Source: an uncultured Flavobacterium sp.
GTDB lineage: Bacteria > Bacteroidota > Bacteroidia > Flavobacteriales > Flavobacteriaceae
Direction: 5' to 3'
Assembly: GCA_934636265.1 (NCBI GenBank)
Contig: CAKUAD010000003.1
Coordinates: 1-64,000, forward strand
DNA: 64,000 bases
This document shows positions 1-8,791 of the stretch, one piece after another. The position numbers and the translations under genes are program-made. The notes under the pieces were generated by a model, which saw only the letters and a program-made list of their open reading frames with translations, made no database searches and was not told the origin of the DNA. Every line of letters begins with the position of its first letter. The stretch's first letter is position 1.

Positions 1-1750
1 ACAGGCGCGATGTTGTCGTTTACGGAGATATTTTGTGATACCGATGACTCGTTTCCGCAAGCATCCACGAAAGTCCAGGTACGGACGATGGTGAATGAGT
101 TGGCGCAAGAGCCAGGCGTTACCACATCAACACCTTCAACGGTGATTTCAGCCCCGCGATTGATGGCCGCACAGTTATCCGTAGCGGTCAGCGATATCAT
201 GGCAGGAACTTCTGAAGCACAGGCCACGGTCACATCAGCCGGAGCTGCAGGCGCAGTTGGAGCGATGGTGTCATTTACAGTAATGGTTTGCGAAATCGAC
301 GACTGGTTGCCACATGAATCGGCAAATGTCCAGGTACGGGTCACAACAAAAGAGTTCTCACAAGCTCCCGGCGCGATGACGTCGGATGGAGTACTAACTA
401 TCTGTCCGTCGCAATTGTCGGTAGCGGTAAGGGTTTCAGGACCCGGAACGTCCGAGGCACAGCTAACCTGAACAGCGGCAGGCGCCACCGGAGCAACCGG
501 AGCGACGTTGTCGTTTACAGAGATGTTTTGCGATACTGATGATTGGTTTCCGCAAGCATCCGCAAATGTCCAGGTGCGAACGATGGTGAATGAGTTGGCG
601 CAAGAGCCAGGCGTTACCACGTCGACACCTTCAACCGAAACCTCGCCTGAACAAGCGTCGGTGGCAGTTAGGGTAGTGTTAGCAGGAACTTCGGAGGCAC
701 AAGCCACAGTTACAGCGGCAGGTGCGGCAGGCGCTACAGGAGCGGTGTTGTCCTGAAGGGTAAAGGTAGCCGAACTTGAAGCGGCGTTTCCGCAATCATC
801 GGTAGCGGTAAAGGTTATCACAACTGATTCAGAACAGTTTCCTGCAACCGCTGAGTAATCATTGGTCCAGGTAACAGCCGAGCATGTATCCTGTGCAACT
901 GCACCGCCATTGTTGGCCAGCCAGTTGGTCAGGGCGTCCTGATTGCCTGTACTGCACTGCAGGGTCAGGTTTTGAGCCTGAGTCGTAATGGTTGGTGCTG
1001 AGTTGTCCTCGACAGTAATAGTCTGCAAAGCGGTAGAAGTGTTTCCACAGGCATCAACCGCAGTCCAAGTACGGGTTACCGAGTACGATCCGTCGCAAGC
1101 GCCCGGAGTCGTAGCATCAACAAAGTTAAGAGTTACCGTGGCACCACAGTTGTCAGTGGCAGTTGGCTGAGCAAAGACAGGAGTGGCGGGACACTGGATA
1201 GTCGACGGTGCAGGCAGGGCCGAAATCACAGGCGCTACCGTATCGGTAACAGTAATCGCTTGTGAAGCAGTCGACATGTTTCCGCAGGCATCCGTAGCAG
1301 TCCAGGTACGGGTAATGGTATAAGTTCCTTGGCAGGCGCCCGGAGTTTCAACGTCATTACTGGTCAATGTGACGGCGCTTCCGCATCCATCAACCGCAGT
1401 GGGCGTCTCAAACACCGGCGTGGTTCCGCATGAAATGGTTGAAGCTGACGGCAGCGGTGAAATAACCGGAGCCGTAACATCCTGAACGTTGATTGTCTGG
1501 CTGGCTGTGGCTGTGTTCCCACAAGCATCAGTGGCGGTCCAGGTGCGCGTTACCGAATACGATCCGGCGCAAGCTCCAGGCGTAGTGACATCTACAAAAG
1601 TCAGGGTCGCATCGCCACAGTTGTCGGTAGCCGTTGCCTGAGCAAAAACAGGAGCTCCGGCGCTGCAGTCGATGGTTGAAGTTGCGGGAAGCGCCGCGAT
1701 TACAGGCGATACGCTGTCCTGAATGTTGATATTCTGAGTGAGCGACAAAG
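1..1750 (-). repeat. Tandem ~240-bp coding repeats (HYR-like units)
   Basis: At least seven units, each about 227-254 bp (about 80 residues), follow one another inside the adhesin gene. Their boundaries can be followed by recurring phrases near 12, 264, 501, 741, 995, 1222, 1465 and 1705. The first and third units from the left edge are nearly identical at DNA level, which points to recent duplication or gene conversion. The array continues past the window. Confidence 0.85.
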
Positions 1751-4178
1751 TTCCGCAAACCGTAGTCAGGCGGAAGGTACGCGTTACCTGAATCGGACAG
1801 GTTCCGCTTGACGCATCCTGATAAGTCAGGGTATAAGAACCGATGGCACCCGCATTTGAAACTGATCCGCCCGCATTGGTAAACTGCGTCAGGTTGATTT
1901 GAGTTTCAGTTTCAGTATAAGGAAGTCCGGTGATGGCAGCGGTTGAACATCCCGATACGTTGGCTGCAGCCGGAGCTTGCCATACAGGAGCAGGATAAAC
2001 CGTTACGATTACCGGAACCTTTGTACCGATACAAAGTGCCGATTGACCCTCGGCTACATAATAAGTAGTAGAACCAGGAGTGGTGGTCGATGGAGTGATT
2101 TCAGAAACTGAACTTCCGTTTTGCGACGTATACCAGTACAGGTTGAGGCCCGGGCTGCTTGGAGTGGCCGTAAGTGGAACGGCAACAGCGCCCTGGCAAT
2201 AGCTGATGTTTTGTACCGATGGCTGTGTAGTAATAGACGTTACCGTAATGGTAAAAGTGAAGTTACACGAAGGCGCCGAGTTTGGCGGTACGGCATAATA
2301 AGTCCGCGTGCCGGGAGTGGCAGGGAACGGGTTGTTGATGGTGTATTGAATTGTAGTTCCCGGAACAATAGGGAATTGGTTGTAGAACTGTGTTCCCGGT
2401 GGGAAGTTTCCGGTAATGGCCGTAATCGGGATTGATGTGGCGTTTGTACAAACAACGATATCCCCGATAGGTGGCGTAGCCTGACAGTTTTGGTTGACAT
2501 AATCTATCGAGTTGATGTTGATCAGGAACGGTGCCGCAATGGCGTTGCCCTGACACTCGCCTGATTCTTCATATCCCTGGATCAAATCCTTTTCATTAAA
2601 AGAAATCCCGGTGATGGCGCCAACCCCGGTAAAATTACCGTTAACGGCCACAATGTTGCTGCAGCTTACGTTTTTGAGCAAAGCACAATCCTCGGTGACC
2701 TTGAATCGGAATACCAGATCGCCCAAAAGGGTTTCAGGATCGGCAGGTACCGGCACAGTGCCTATATTCCAAACAATAGAACCGGTCGATCCGAGACTTG
2801 GATCAAAAACCAGTGAGTTAGGCGTTGGAGCAGGAGTGTAGTAAATGTTTCGCACGGCGCTGTTAGGTACATAAACAGCGTTGTACGGAACAGGAATCGT
2901 GATTTTGGTGTTGTTGACCGGCTCGGTTCCGCGGTTGCGGATTTCTACCTTGTACTCCAGGATTTGTCCCGGTAAGGCGCTCTGAGGCGGATTGGTGGTA
3001 GGAACTCCGTTTATCGAAACCGATGAAATCGTACCCTCCACATCCGGAATGTAGGCATCGACCGCCATGACGACGGCAAAAATCACAAACGTATCCTGCG
3101 TGGTTCCGTAGCGGAATCGCGTGGACGTTTGGTTGTTGGTCATCACCGAGTTGTTGGCGTTTGGAATGTCAAACACACTGATGTCGAGACCGGTGTTGTT
3201 CACCAGGTTTGGGTTTCGGGTATTTGATCCGGTAAAAATCGATGAGTTAAAGAAGTTGTTTGTCGCGTTATTGGCATGGTTCAGGGTTACCCAGGCACTG
3301 TTTGCGGCATTGCGGATCTGGAAATAATCCCCGGAAATATTGCGATCACCTTCACCGGCCATCAAGCCAAGCTTCATGTTGACCGGACCAGCCTGAACGG
3401 TGTTGAAACCGGAAACCGGAATCTCATAATCAGCCGTGATGTTACCGGCCACATAGGCATGACCGTCAAAAATCGTGATGTCGCGGTACTTCATCAATTG
3501 ATTTTCATACACTACAACAAGGCTCCATCCACCGTAGTATCCTGTCGATCCACCACTTCCTTCGCGCAGGGCGATATCAGCCACGGTATAAGCTCCAAGT
3601 CCTTGGTTGCGCACATAATCGGTCACTTCTACATAAGCCGAATACATGTTGCCGTCGGCGTTGTTGGGATACCAGATGTCATTGGTGCCCGCCGTAAAGT
3701 TGGTGTAGCCTGAAGCGCCCGGACCTTTAATCGATACGACCCGTTTGTTGTAATTCTTGGTGACGCCGTTCTTGGTTACGGTAAACGTATCCGACGAGTT
3801 GCTGTCATGCGCGCGCCCGGTCCAATAAAGTCCGGCGTACACAATATCAGAACAGTTAGGAAGCGCACCGTTTTCATTTGACAGCACCAAGGTGGCCGAC
3901 GAAGAGTTCAGCGTGTTGGGGTCGCCGTCAATGTCGACGTACTGCATCGGGTTGTCATTTGACGTGTTGTTGCCATAATTGACTAACGTCATGTTGGTGT
4001 TCCCAATCATGGCAAAATCGCCCTTGATGTTGTAAATCTTACGGGTGGGCGTGTACTGTGAGGTCCGTTGCGTGAACGGGACACGTACCTGCGCCATCGC
4101 AAAATCCCCGGCAAACATGGCTACCAGGAAAAACAGACAGGCGAGCAGATTTTTGGAAATGGGGTAAAAATGTCTCAT
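1..4178 (-). CDS. Giant secreted HYR/Ig-like repeat adhesin, 3' end outside window
   Basis: The reading frame is open from the ATG at 4178 to the left edge of the window: 1392 codons are seen and the C-terminus is missing. A signal peptide spans about residues 1-29 and ends in FAMAQ. Residues 30-340 resemble the N-terminal region of flavobacterial proteins with a type B T9SS sorting domain. A DUF11-like stretch follows (about 350-490), then Ig-like segments (about 500-740). From about residue 800 there are roughly 80-residue HYR-like repeats with recurring phrases such as RTWTATDACGN and DNTAPVAPAAP. Proteins of this family are exported by the type IX secretion system and act as surface adhesins or gliding-related proteins. 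The sorting domain itself cannot be seen here, so that role is inferred. The gene follows the small exported protein at 4209-4721 by 30 nt, probably in one operon. Confidence 0.9.
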   Translation of the reverse strand, partial: MRHFYPISKNLLACLFFLVAMFAGDFAMAQVRVPFTQRTSQYTPTRKIYNIKGDFAMIGNTNMTLVNYGNNTSNDNPMQYVDIDGDPNTLNSSSATLVLSNENGALPNCSDIVYAGLYWTGRAHDSNSSDTFTVTKNGVTKNYNKRVVSIKGPGASGYTNFTAGTNDIWYPNNADGNMYSAYVEVTDYVRNQGLGAYTVADIALREGSGGSTGYYGGWSLVVVYENQLMKYRDITIFDGHAYVAGNITADYEIPVSGFNTVQAGPVNMKLGLMAGEGDRNISGDYFQIRNAANSAWVTLNHANNATNNFFNSSIFTGSNTRNPNLVNNTGLDISVFDIPNANNSVMTNNQTSTRFRYGTTQDTFVIFAVVMAVDAYIPDVEGTISSVSINGVPTTNPPQSALPGQILEYKVEIRNRGTEPVNNTKITIPVPYNAVYVPNSAVRNIYYTPAPTPNSLVFDPSLGSTGSIVWNIGTVPVPADPETLLGDLVFRFKVTEDCALLKNVSCSNIVAVNGNFTGVGAITGISFNEKDLIQGYEESGECQGNAIAAPFLININSIDYVNQNCQATPPIGDIVVCTNATSIPITAITGNFPPGTQFYNQFPIVPGTTIQYTINNPFPATPGTRTYYAVPPNSAPSCNFTFTITVTSITTQPSVQNISYCQGAVAVPLTATPSSPGLNLYWYTSQNGSSVSEITPSTTTPGSTTYYVAEGQSALCIGTKVPVIVTVYPAPVWQAPAAANVSGCSTAAITGLPYTETETQINLTQFTNAGGSVSNAGAIGSYTLTYQDASSGTCPIQVTRTFRLTTVCGTLSLTQNINIQDSVSPVIAALPATSTIDCSAGAPVFAQATATDNCGDATLTFVDVTTPGACAGSYSVTRTWTATDACGNTATASQTINVQDVTAPVISPLPSASTISCGTTPVFETPTAVDGCGSAVTLTSNDVETPGACQGTYTITRTWTATDACGNMSTASQAITVTDTVAPVISALPAPSTIQCPATPVFAQPTATDNCGATVTLNFVDATTPGACDGSYSVTRTWTAVDACGNTSTALQTITVEDNSAPTITTQAQNLTLQCSTGNQDALTNWLANNGGAVAQDTCSAVTWTNDYSAVAGNCSESVVITFTATDDCGNAASSSATFTLQDNTAPVAPAAPAAVTVACASEVPANTTLTATDACSGEVSVEGVDVVTPGSCANSFTIVRTWTFADACGNQSSVSQNISVNDNVAPVAPVAPAAVQVSCASDVPGPETLTATDNCDGQIVSTPSDVIAPGACENSFVVTRTWTFADSCGNQSSISQTITVNDTIAPTAPAAPADVTVACASEVPAMISLTATDNCAAINRGAEITVEGVDVVTPGSCANSFTIVRTWTFVDACGNESSVSQNISVNDNIAP

Positions 4179-4208
4179 AAGTCTATGCATTTATTATTCT
4201 CAGGTTTG

Positions 4209-4721
4209 TTAGTTGATCTCGTGGATACTGTAAAAAACCTGCTGATTTGGGTTTTGATTTTCAATCAATGTCGAAGCGGTTGCCGGTGTGACATTGCCCT
4301 CGCTTTGGATGTAGACATAGTTAAGAGATGGGAATCCGCTAAAAACGGACATATCAACTTTGGGAGCTCCGGCAGGAACACGAATGATCGCCATTTTGAC
4401 GTTTTGAATCTGTGCAGCCGGCAAACCCGCAATGGATTGCAGCGAAGCCGCGTCGGTACGCAACACGGTTGGGAGTCCTTCGCCATGAACATTGGTTGTA
4501 CCCGATTGTACATACAGCGTGGGTTTCAGGTCGTAAATCAACCCTTCCACTGCACTGGCTCCTGCACTTCGCGCCTGACTTCCCTGGCGCATTGAAGCCA
4601 GAAACTGGTCAAGATGCATAATCGACGTTTGATTGGCCGGGACCGAGATTTGCCCAGCCTGGGCATGTGCACCCGTAAATACGAGCATGAGCACAAGCAC
4701 CAAAAGCACTTTTTGAGTCAT
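4209..4721 (-). CDS. Small exported protein of unknown function, upstream of adhesin
   Basis: This is a 170-residue protein. I chose the ATG at 4721 because the product then begins with a clean signal peptide (MTQKVLLVLVLMLVFTGAHA); the longer version from 4787 would place about 22 polar residues before it. The mature part is Ala/Ser/Gln-rich with short hydrophobic strands (IIRVPAGAPKVDMSVFSGFP) and has no motif I recognise. Its stop codon lies 30 nt from the start of the giant adhesin on the same strand, so the two are likely co-transcribed. It could be a partner or accessory of the adhesin, but that rests on position alone. Confidence 0.75.
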   Translation of the reverse strand: MTQKVLLVLVLMLVFTGAHAQAGQISVPANQTSIMHLDQFLASMRQGSQARSAGASAVEGLIYDLKPTLYVQSGTTNVHGEGLPTVLRTDAASLQSIAGLPAAQIQNVKMAIIRVPAGAPKVDMSVFSGFPSLNYVYIQSEGNVTPATASTLIENQNPNQQVFYSIHEIN

Positions 4722-4814
4722 CGAAATTCTAGTTTTACCGGAAAGTTCCGGCTGGTTAAATAATTGGTTTGGGATCTGTTTTTTCATCTTTCAATGAATT
4801 TTCTGAATTTTAGA

Positions 4815-4843
4815 CAAAGTGATATAACTCACCTAATTTCAAA
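4815..4843 (-). promoter_or_regulatory. Candidate promoter of adhesin operon
   Basis: Read on the minus strand there is a TTTG (4843-4840), 17 nt, then TCACTTTG (4822-4815). This is one mismatch from the Bacteroidota -7 box TAnnTTTG and has acceptable -33 spacing. It lies about 94 nt upstream of the start at 4721. Confidence 0.4.
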
Positions 4844-5252
4844 TTCGTTGGCTAAAATACTGACACGGTTTTCTTACGCTTAATTTTCTCTGTGAAAAAC
4901 CTGAATTCTCGATAAAACACCTTTTTTAGGAATTTTCGACCTAAAAAAATGATGTGTATCCGTCTCATTTTGTTTACTCACTACCAAAATTTTGCACTGT
5001 CAGACCCGTCATATTTAGGCATTTATTAACTTTTGACAGGTCGAATGTAGATTTTAATTTTTAACTACCAAACAAAAACATCGATAAAATGCATAAAATT
5101 ATAGATAAAGTGTCATTTTTAACATTAATTGTAGTTTAAATCTTACATATAAAATATGCTGAACGTTTGTTAATAAAATCCTGAACAAAAAGGATTAATT
5201 TTTAATGAAATTTTTATAGAATAGGTTCCGCCTTATTTGCCCGAATCATTTT

Positions 5253-5274
5253 TTTGGCTGATATTTAAGCCAAA
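5253..5274. other. Small inverted repeat just before the sixA-like start
   Basis: TTTGGCT (5253-5259) and AGCCAAA (5268-5274) form a 7-bp stem with an 8-nt loop. It ends 9 nt before the ATG at 5284. It could be a leader hairpin or an operator half-site pair; nothing further supports either. Confidence 0.4.
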
Positions 5275-5283
5275 TTGAACCGC

Positions 5284-5769
5284 ATGAAAAAGCTTATCCT
5301 GATTCGTCACGCCAAATCGGATTGGAGCATGTCTTTGGACGATTTTGACCGCACCCTGACCCAAAGAGGCAAGGACGACGCAAAGGCCGTTGCCCGGGAA
5401 TTCAAGCAAAGCCTGCCTGACCCGCTGACCATTTGGAGCAGCAGCGCACGCCGTGCTTCCCTTACCGCAGATATCATGATCCGCGAATGGAACCTTCCGC
5501 CTGATCGCGTCGATTTTAAGTTTGATCTCTATACGTTTAACTGGCAAAGGTTGGCCGATATCATCCGTCAGGCCGATGATTCAATCGACTGTCTCTGCAT
5601 TTTTGGCCACAACGAGGGAATCACGGAATTTGTCAATAATTTTGGCGATATTTACATCGACAATGTCCCGACGGCCGGGCTGGTATGCCTCGATTTTGAG
5701 GCAAATCGCTGGCAAGACATTTCACAGGGGAAAATCACCCGTACCCTGTTCCCGAAATCCTTACGCTAA
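5284..5769 (+). CDS. SixA-like histidine phosphatase
   Basis: This 161-residue protein belongs to the histidine phosphatase (phosphoglycerate mutase-like) superfamily. The signature LILIRHAKSDWS sits at residues 3-14, with catalytic His about residue 8. A second conserved His occurs in FGHNEG at about 106-111. Its size matches the short SixA subgroup, which removes phosphate from phosphohistidine in proteins; the actual substrate is unknown here. I chose the ATG at 5284 over an in-frame TTG at 5275 because the protein then starts MKKLILIRHAK, as relatives do. Its stop overlaps the ppk1 start (TAATG), so it is translationally coupled to polyphosphate kinase and probably connected with phosphate metabolism. 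Confidence 0.88.
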   Translation: MKKLILIRHAKSDWSMSLDDFDRTLTQRGKDDAKAVAREFKQSLPDPLTIWSSSARRASLTADIMIREWNLPPDRVDFKFDLYTFNWQRLADIIRQADDSIDCLCIFGHNEGITEFVNNFGDIYIDNVPTAGLVCLDFEANRWQDISQGKITRTLFPKSLR

Positions 5770-7904
5770 TGAGTATCCAAAATTACCGCTATATTGACCG
5801 CGAGAAAAGCTGGCTCGCGTTCAACGGTCGCGTCCTACAGGAAGCAGCCGACAAAACCGTCCCATTGCTCGACCGGTTGCGCTTTATCGGAATATTTTCA
5901 AACAACCTCGACGAGTTTTTCCGCGTGCGATATGCGGCGGTGCGCCGATTGGCCCTTTCCGGAAAATCTGGTGAGAAAGTGCTCGGCGGCATTTCTGCAG
6001 GTCAACTGATCAAAGACATTACCTCTATAGTGATCCGTCAGCAAGCCGAGAGTTTGCGCACCCTGGCCGACATACAAAAGGAACTGGCCAACGAGGGCAT
6101 CTACATCGTCAATGAAAGCCAGATCAATGAAGCGCAGGGCAAGTTTGTCAAGCAGTTCTTTTTTCAAAAAGTCAGTCCGGCGCTTATCACCATCATCCTC
6201 AATGACCTGGCCGAATTCCCGCTCTTAAAAGATACCAGCGGTTATCTGGCCGTAAAACTGGTCATGAAGCCCGAGGGAAAATCCAATCTGCTAAACCTTG
6301 CCAAACCCAAGGGCGAGGTGCGCTACGCCATCATCGAACTCCCCAAAACGCTCGGACGATTCGTCGTGCTTCCCGAGGCCGACGGCAAGCAATATGTTAT
6401 GCTTTTGGACGATGTGATCCGCTACAACCTGAGTTCGATCTTTAATATTTTTGATTACGAAAGCATTTCGGCCCACATGATCAAGGTAACCCGCGATGCC
6501 CAGCTGGATATTGATTCAGATATGAGCAAGAGCATGCTACAAAAAATTGCGCGAAGTGTCAAGGAACGCAGCGAGGGCGAGCCGGTTAGGTTTGTTTACG
6601 ATGAATCCATCGACAAGGACACGCTTAAATTCTTTTTGAAGCACATGGGCATTGACGCCTCCGACAGCATCATTCCGGGCGGGCGTTACCACAACCGTCG
6701 CGATTACATTTCATTTCCCAACCTGGGGCGCTACGATTTGCTCTACCAGCAAAAGCCGCCGCTTCCCGTACCCGGTCTCAGTCTGGACGGGAGCATCCTG
6801 AACCGCATCGCCAAAAAAGACTACCTGGTCAATGCGCCTTATCAGTCATTTGCATACGTCATCAAGTTTTTGCGCGAGGCGGCCCTCGACCCAAAAGTCA
6901 CGGCCATCAAGATCACGCTTTACCGCCTGGCCAAGAATTCGCAGATTGTCAGTTCACTGATCAACGCGGCGCGGAACGGCAAAAAGGTTACGGTGCAAAT
7001 TGAACTTCAGGCCCGGTTTGACGAGGCCAGCAACATTGCGTACTCCGAGTTGATGCAGGAGGAGGGTATCGAACTTATTTTTGGCATCAAAGGACTCAAG
7101 GTCCACAGCAAGATCTGTTGTATCGAGAGGATCGAAAATGGCAAAATGGTGCGCTACGGATTTATCTCAACCGGCAATTTCAACGAGTCGACGGCCAGTG
7201 TCTATACCGATGTGACGCTGCTTACCAGCCACCAGGGAATCCTGAAGGACGTGGCCAAGGTATTCGAGTTTTTTGACGTCAACTACCGGGTGCAGCGCTA
7301 CAAACACCTGATCGTATCGCCGCATTATACGCGGATGCGGTTCTACAAATTGATTGACCGTGAAATCCTTAACGCACATTTGGGCAAGCCGGCCTACATC
7401 AACCTCAAGATGAACAGCCTGTCTGATTTTAGCATGATCGACAAACTCTATGATGCCAGTAAGGCCGGCGTCAAGATCAAATTACAGATTCGCGGGATTT
7501 GTTCGTTAATCCCGGGCGTCAAAGGACTAAGTGAGAACATTGAGGCCATCAGCATTGTCGATACGTATCTGGAACACTCGCGGATCTATATTTTTGGTAA
7601 TGCCGGAAATCCCGACGTATACATTTCATCGGCTGATTTCATGACCCGCAATCTCGACGGCAGGGTAGAGGTTACCTGTCCGATCTATGATCCGGAAACC
7701 AGAGCCGAGCTGATCGAGAATTTTAACGTCGGTTGGAAAGGAAACGTAAAAGCACGGATCCATTCAGAGCATCTGGACAATCCCTATCGCGAAAGAGGCG
7801 ATTCCCCTATTTTCCGGGCACAGTTTGAAACTTACGATTATTACCGCCGACTTGCCGAGTCAGCTACGGCGCCTATTACCTCAAATCCTGCATTGACTGA
7901 ATGA
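5769..7904 (+). CDS. ppk1: Polyphosphate kinase 1
   Basis: The 711-residue enzyme catalyses reversible transfer of the ATP gamma-phosphate to inorganic polyphosphate. The N-terminal domain opens with DREKSWLAFNGRVLQEA. The two phospholipase-D-like catalytic domains carry the expected histidines: VHSK at about residue 446, the phosphorylated His, and EHSRIYIFG at about residue 603. The closing part contains SSADFMTRNLDGRVEV, typical of PPK1. The length is normal. The gene is the middle of a three-gene unit: it overlaps the SixA-like gene by 1 nt and ppx by 4 nt (ATGA), a layout that suggests co-regulated synthesis and breakdown of polyphosphate. Confidence 0.97.
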   Translation: MSIQNYRYIDREKSWLAFNGRVLQEAADKTVPLLDRLRFIGIFSNNLDEFFRVRYAAVRRLALSGKSGEKVLGGISAGQLIKDITSIVIRQQAESLRTLADIQKELANEGIYIVNESQINEAQGKFVKQFFFQKVSPALITIILNDLAEFPLLKDTSGYLAVKLVMKPEGKSNLLNLAKPKGEVRYAIIELPKTLGRFVVLPEADGKQYVMLLDDVIRYNLSSIFNIFDYESISAHMIKVTRDAQLDIDSDMSKSMLQKIARSVKERSEGEPVRFVYDESIDKDTLKFFLKHMGIDASDSIIPGGRYHNRRDYISFPNLGRYDLLYQQKPPLPVPGLSLDGSILNRIAKKDYLVNAPYQSFAYVIKFLREAALDPKVTAIKITLYRLAKNSQIVSSLINAARNGKKVTVQIELQARFDEASNIAYSELMQEEGIELIFGIKGLKVHSKICCIERIENGKMVRYGFISTGNFNESTASVYTDVTLLTSHQGILKDVAKVFEFFDVNYRVQRYKHLIVSPHYTRMRFYKLIDREILNAHLGKPAYINLKMNSLSDFSMIDKLYDASKAGVKIKLQIRGICSLIPGVKGLSENIEAISIVDTYLEHSRIYIFGNAGNPDVYISSADFMTRNLDGRVEVTCPIYDPETRAELIENFNVGWKGNVKARIHSEHLDNPYRERGDSPIFRAQFETYDYYRRLAESATAPITSNPALTE

Positions 7905-8791
7905 TCAACATTAAGAAATATGCCGCCATCGACATCGGATCGAATGCCATGCGCCTGCTGGTGGCCAACATTATCGAAGAAGAAGGAAAGGAAACCCAGT
8001 TTAGCAAGAGTTCCCTGGTGCGCGTCCCCATACGCTTGGGCCAGGACGCTTTTACCGTGGGCGAAATCTCCCAAGAGAACATCTCCAGGATGGTCGATGC
8101 CATGACGGCATTCCGTCTGCTGATGAAAGTCCACAAAGTCGAGCGCTTTATGGCTTGTGCCACATCGGCCATGCGCGAGGCCTACAACGGCAAGGAAGTA
8201 GTTGAGATTGTCCGCGAAAAAGCCGACATTCCCATTGAAATCATCGACGGAAAAACTGAGGCGGCCATTATCGCATCGACAGATTTGCATCACCTTTTAA
8301 AAACCGACGAAACCTATTTGTATGTCGATGTTGGCGGTGGCAGTACCGAGTTTTCGCTTTTTTCCCGCGGCAAGATCGTCGCCTCAAAATCATTCAAGTG
8401 CGGAACGGTCCGACTTATCAACAACATGGTCACCGACGTCGTATGGGAAGAGATTGAAAAATGGATACGCACCCAAACCGCCGATTATGAATCGGTTTCG
8501 CTGATCGGATCGGGCGGAAACATTAACAAGATTTTCAAGATGTCGGGCAAAACCCAGGAAAAACCGCTTTCCTACATCTATCTGAATTCCCAGTACTCGG
8601 CTTTGAACGCCATGACATACGACCAGCGGATTTATGAACTGGGCCTCAACCCGGACCGCGCCGACGTGATCATTCCGGCCTTGCGCGTTTACCTGAACGC
8701 CATGAAATGGAGTGGCGCCCGGCAGATTTTCGTGCCAAAGATCGGGTTGGCCGACGGTGTCATCAAAGCCATGTATTACGGACGGATTTAG
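7901..8791 (+). CDS. ppx: Ppx/GppA family exopolyphosphatase
   Basis: This 296-residue protein is a short, single-unit member of the Ppx/GppA phosphatases of the ASKHA fold. It shows the phosphate-binding motif AAIDIGSNAMRLLVANI at residues 7-23 and the second loop YVDVGGGSTEFSLF at about 140-153, followed by LIGSGGNI near 204. Family members release terminal phosphate from polyphosphate or hydrolyse pppGpp; the position directly behind ppk1, overlapping it by ATGA, favours polyphosphate. It lacks the C-terminal HD-like domain of E. coli Ppx, as is common for Bacteroidota homologues. Its stop codon overlaps the stop codon of dnaX on the other strand. Confidence 0.93.
   Translation: MINIKKYAAIDIGSNAMRLLVANIIEEEGKETQFSKSSLVRVPIRLGQDAFTVGEISQENISRMVDAMTAFRLLMKVHKVERFMACATSAMREAYNGKEVVEIVREKADIPIEIIDGKTEAAIIASTDLHHLLKTDETYLYVDVGGGSTEFSLFSRGKIVASKSFKCGTVRLINNMVTDVVWEEIEKWIRTQTADYESVSLIGSGGNINKIFKMSGKTQEKPLSYIYLNSQYSALNAMTYDQRIYELGLNPDRADVIIPALRVYLNAMKWSGARQIFVPKIGLADGVIKAMYYGRI

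Larger units (their letters stand above)
4722..5283. other. AT-rich divergent intergenic region
   Basis: This 562-bp stretch separates the adhesin operon (minus strand) from the polyphosphate operon (plus strand). It is visibly richer in A+T than its surroundings and contains no convincing ORF. It holds a candidate minus-strand promoter at 4815-4843 and a small inverted repeat at 5253-5274. No further recognisable element was seen. Confidence 0.6.

Noticed and set aside
1..1750. CRISPR-like array
   Set aside because: The regular ~240-bp spacing is that of an in-frame coding repeat, not short repeats with unique spacers.
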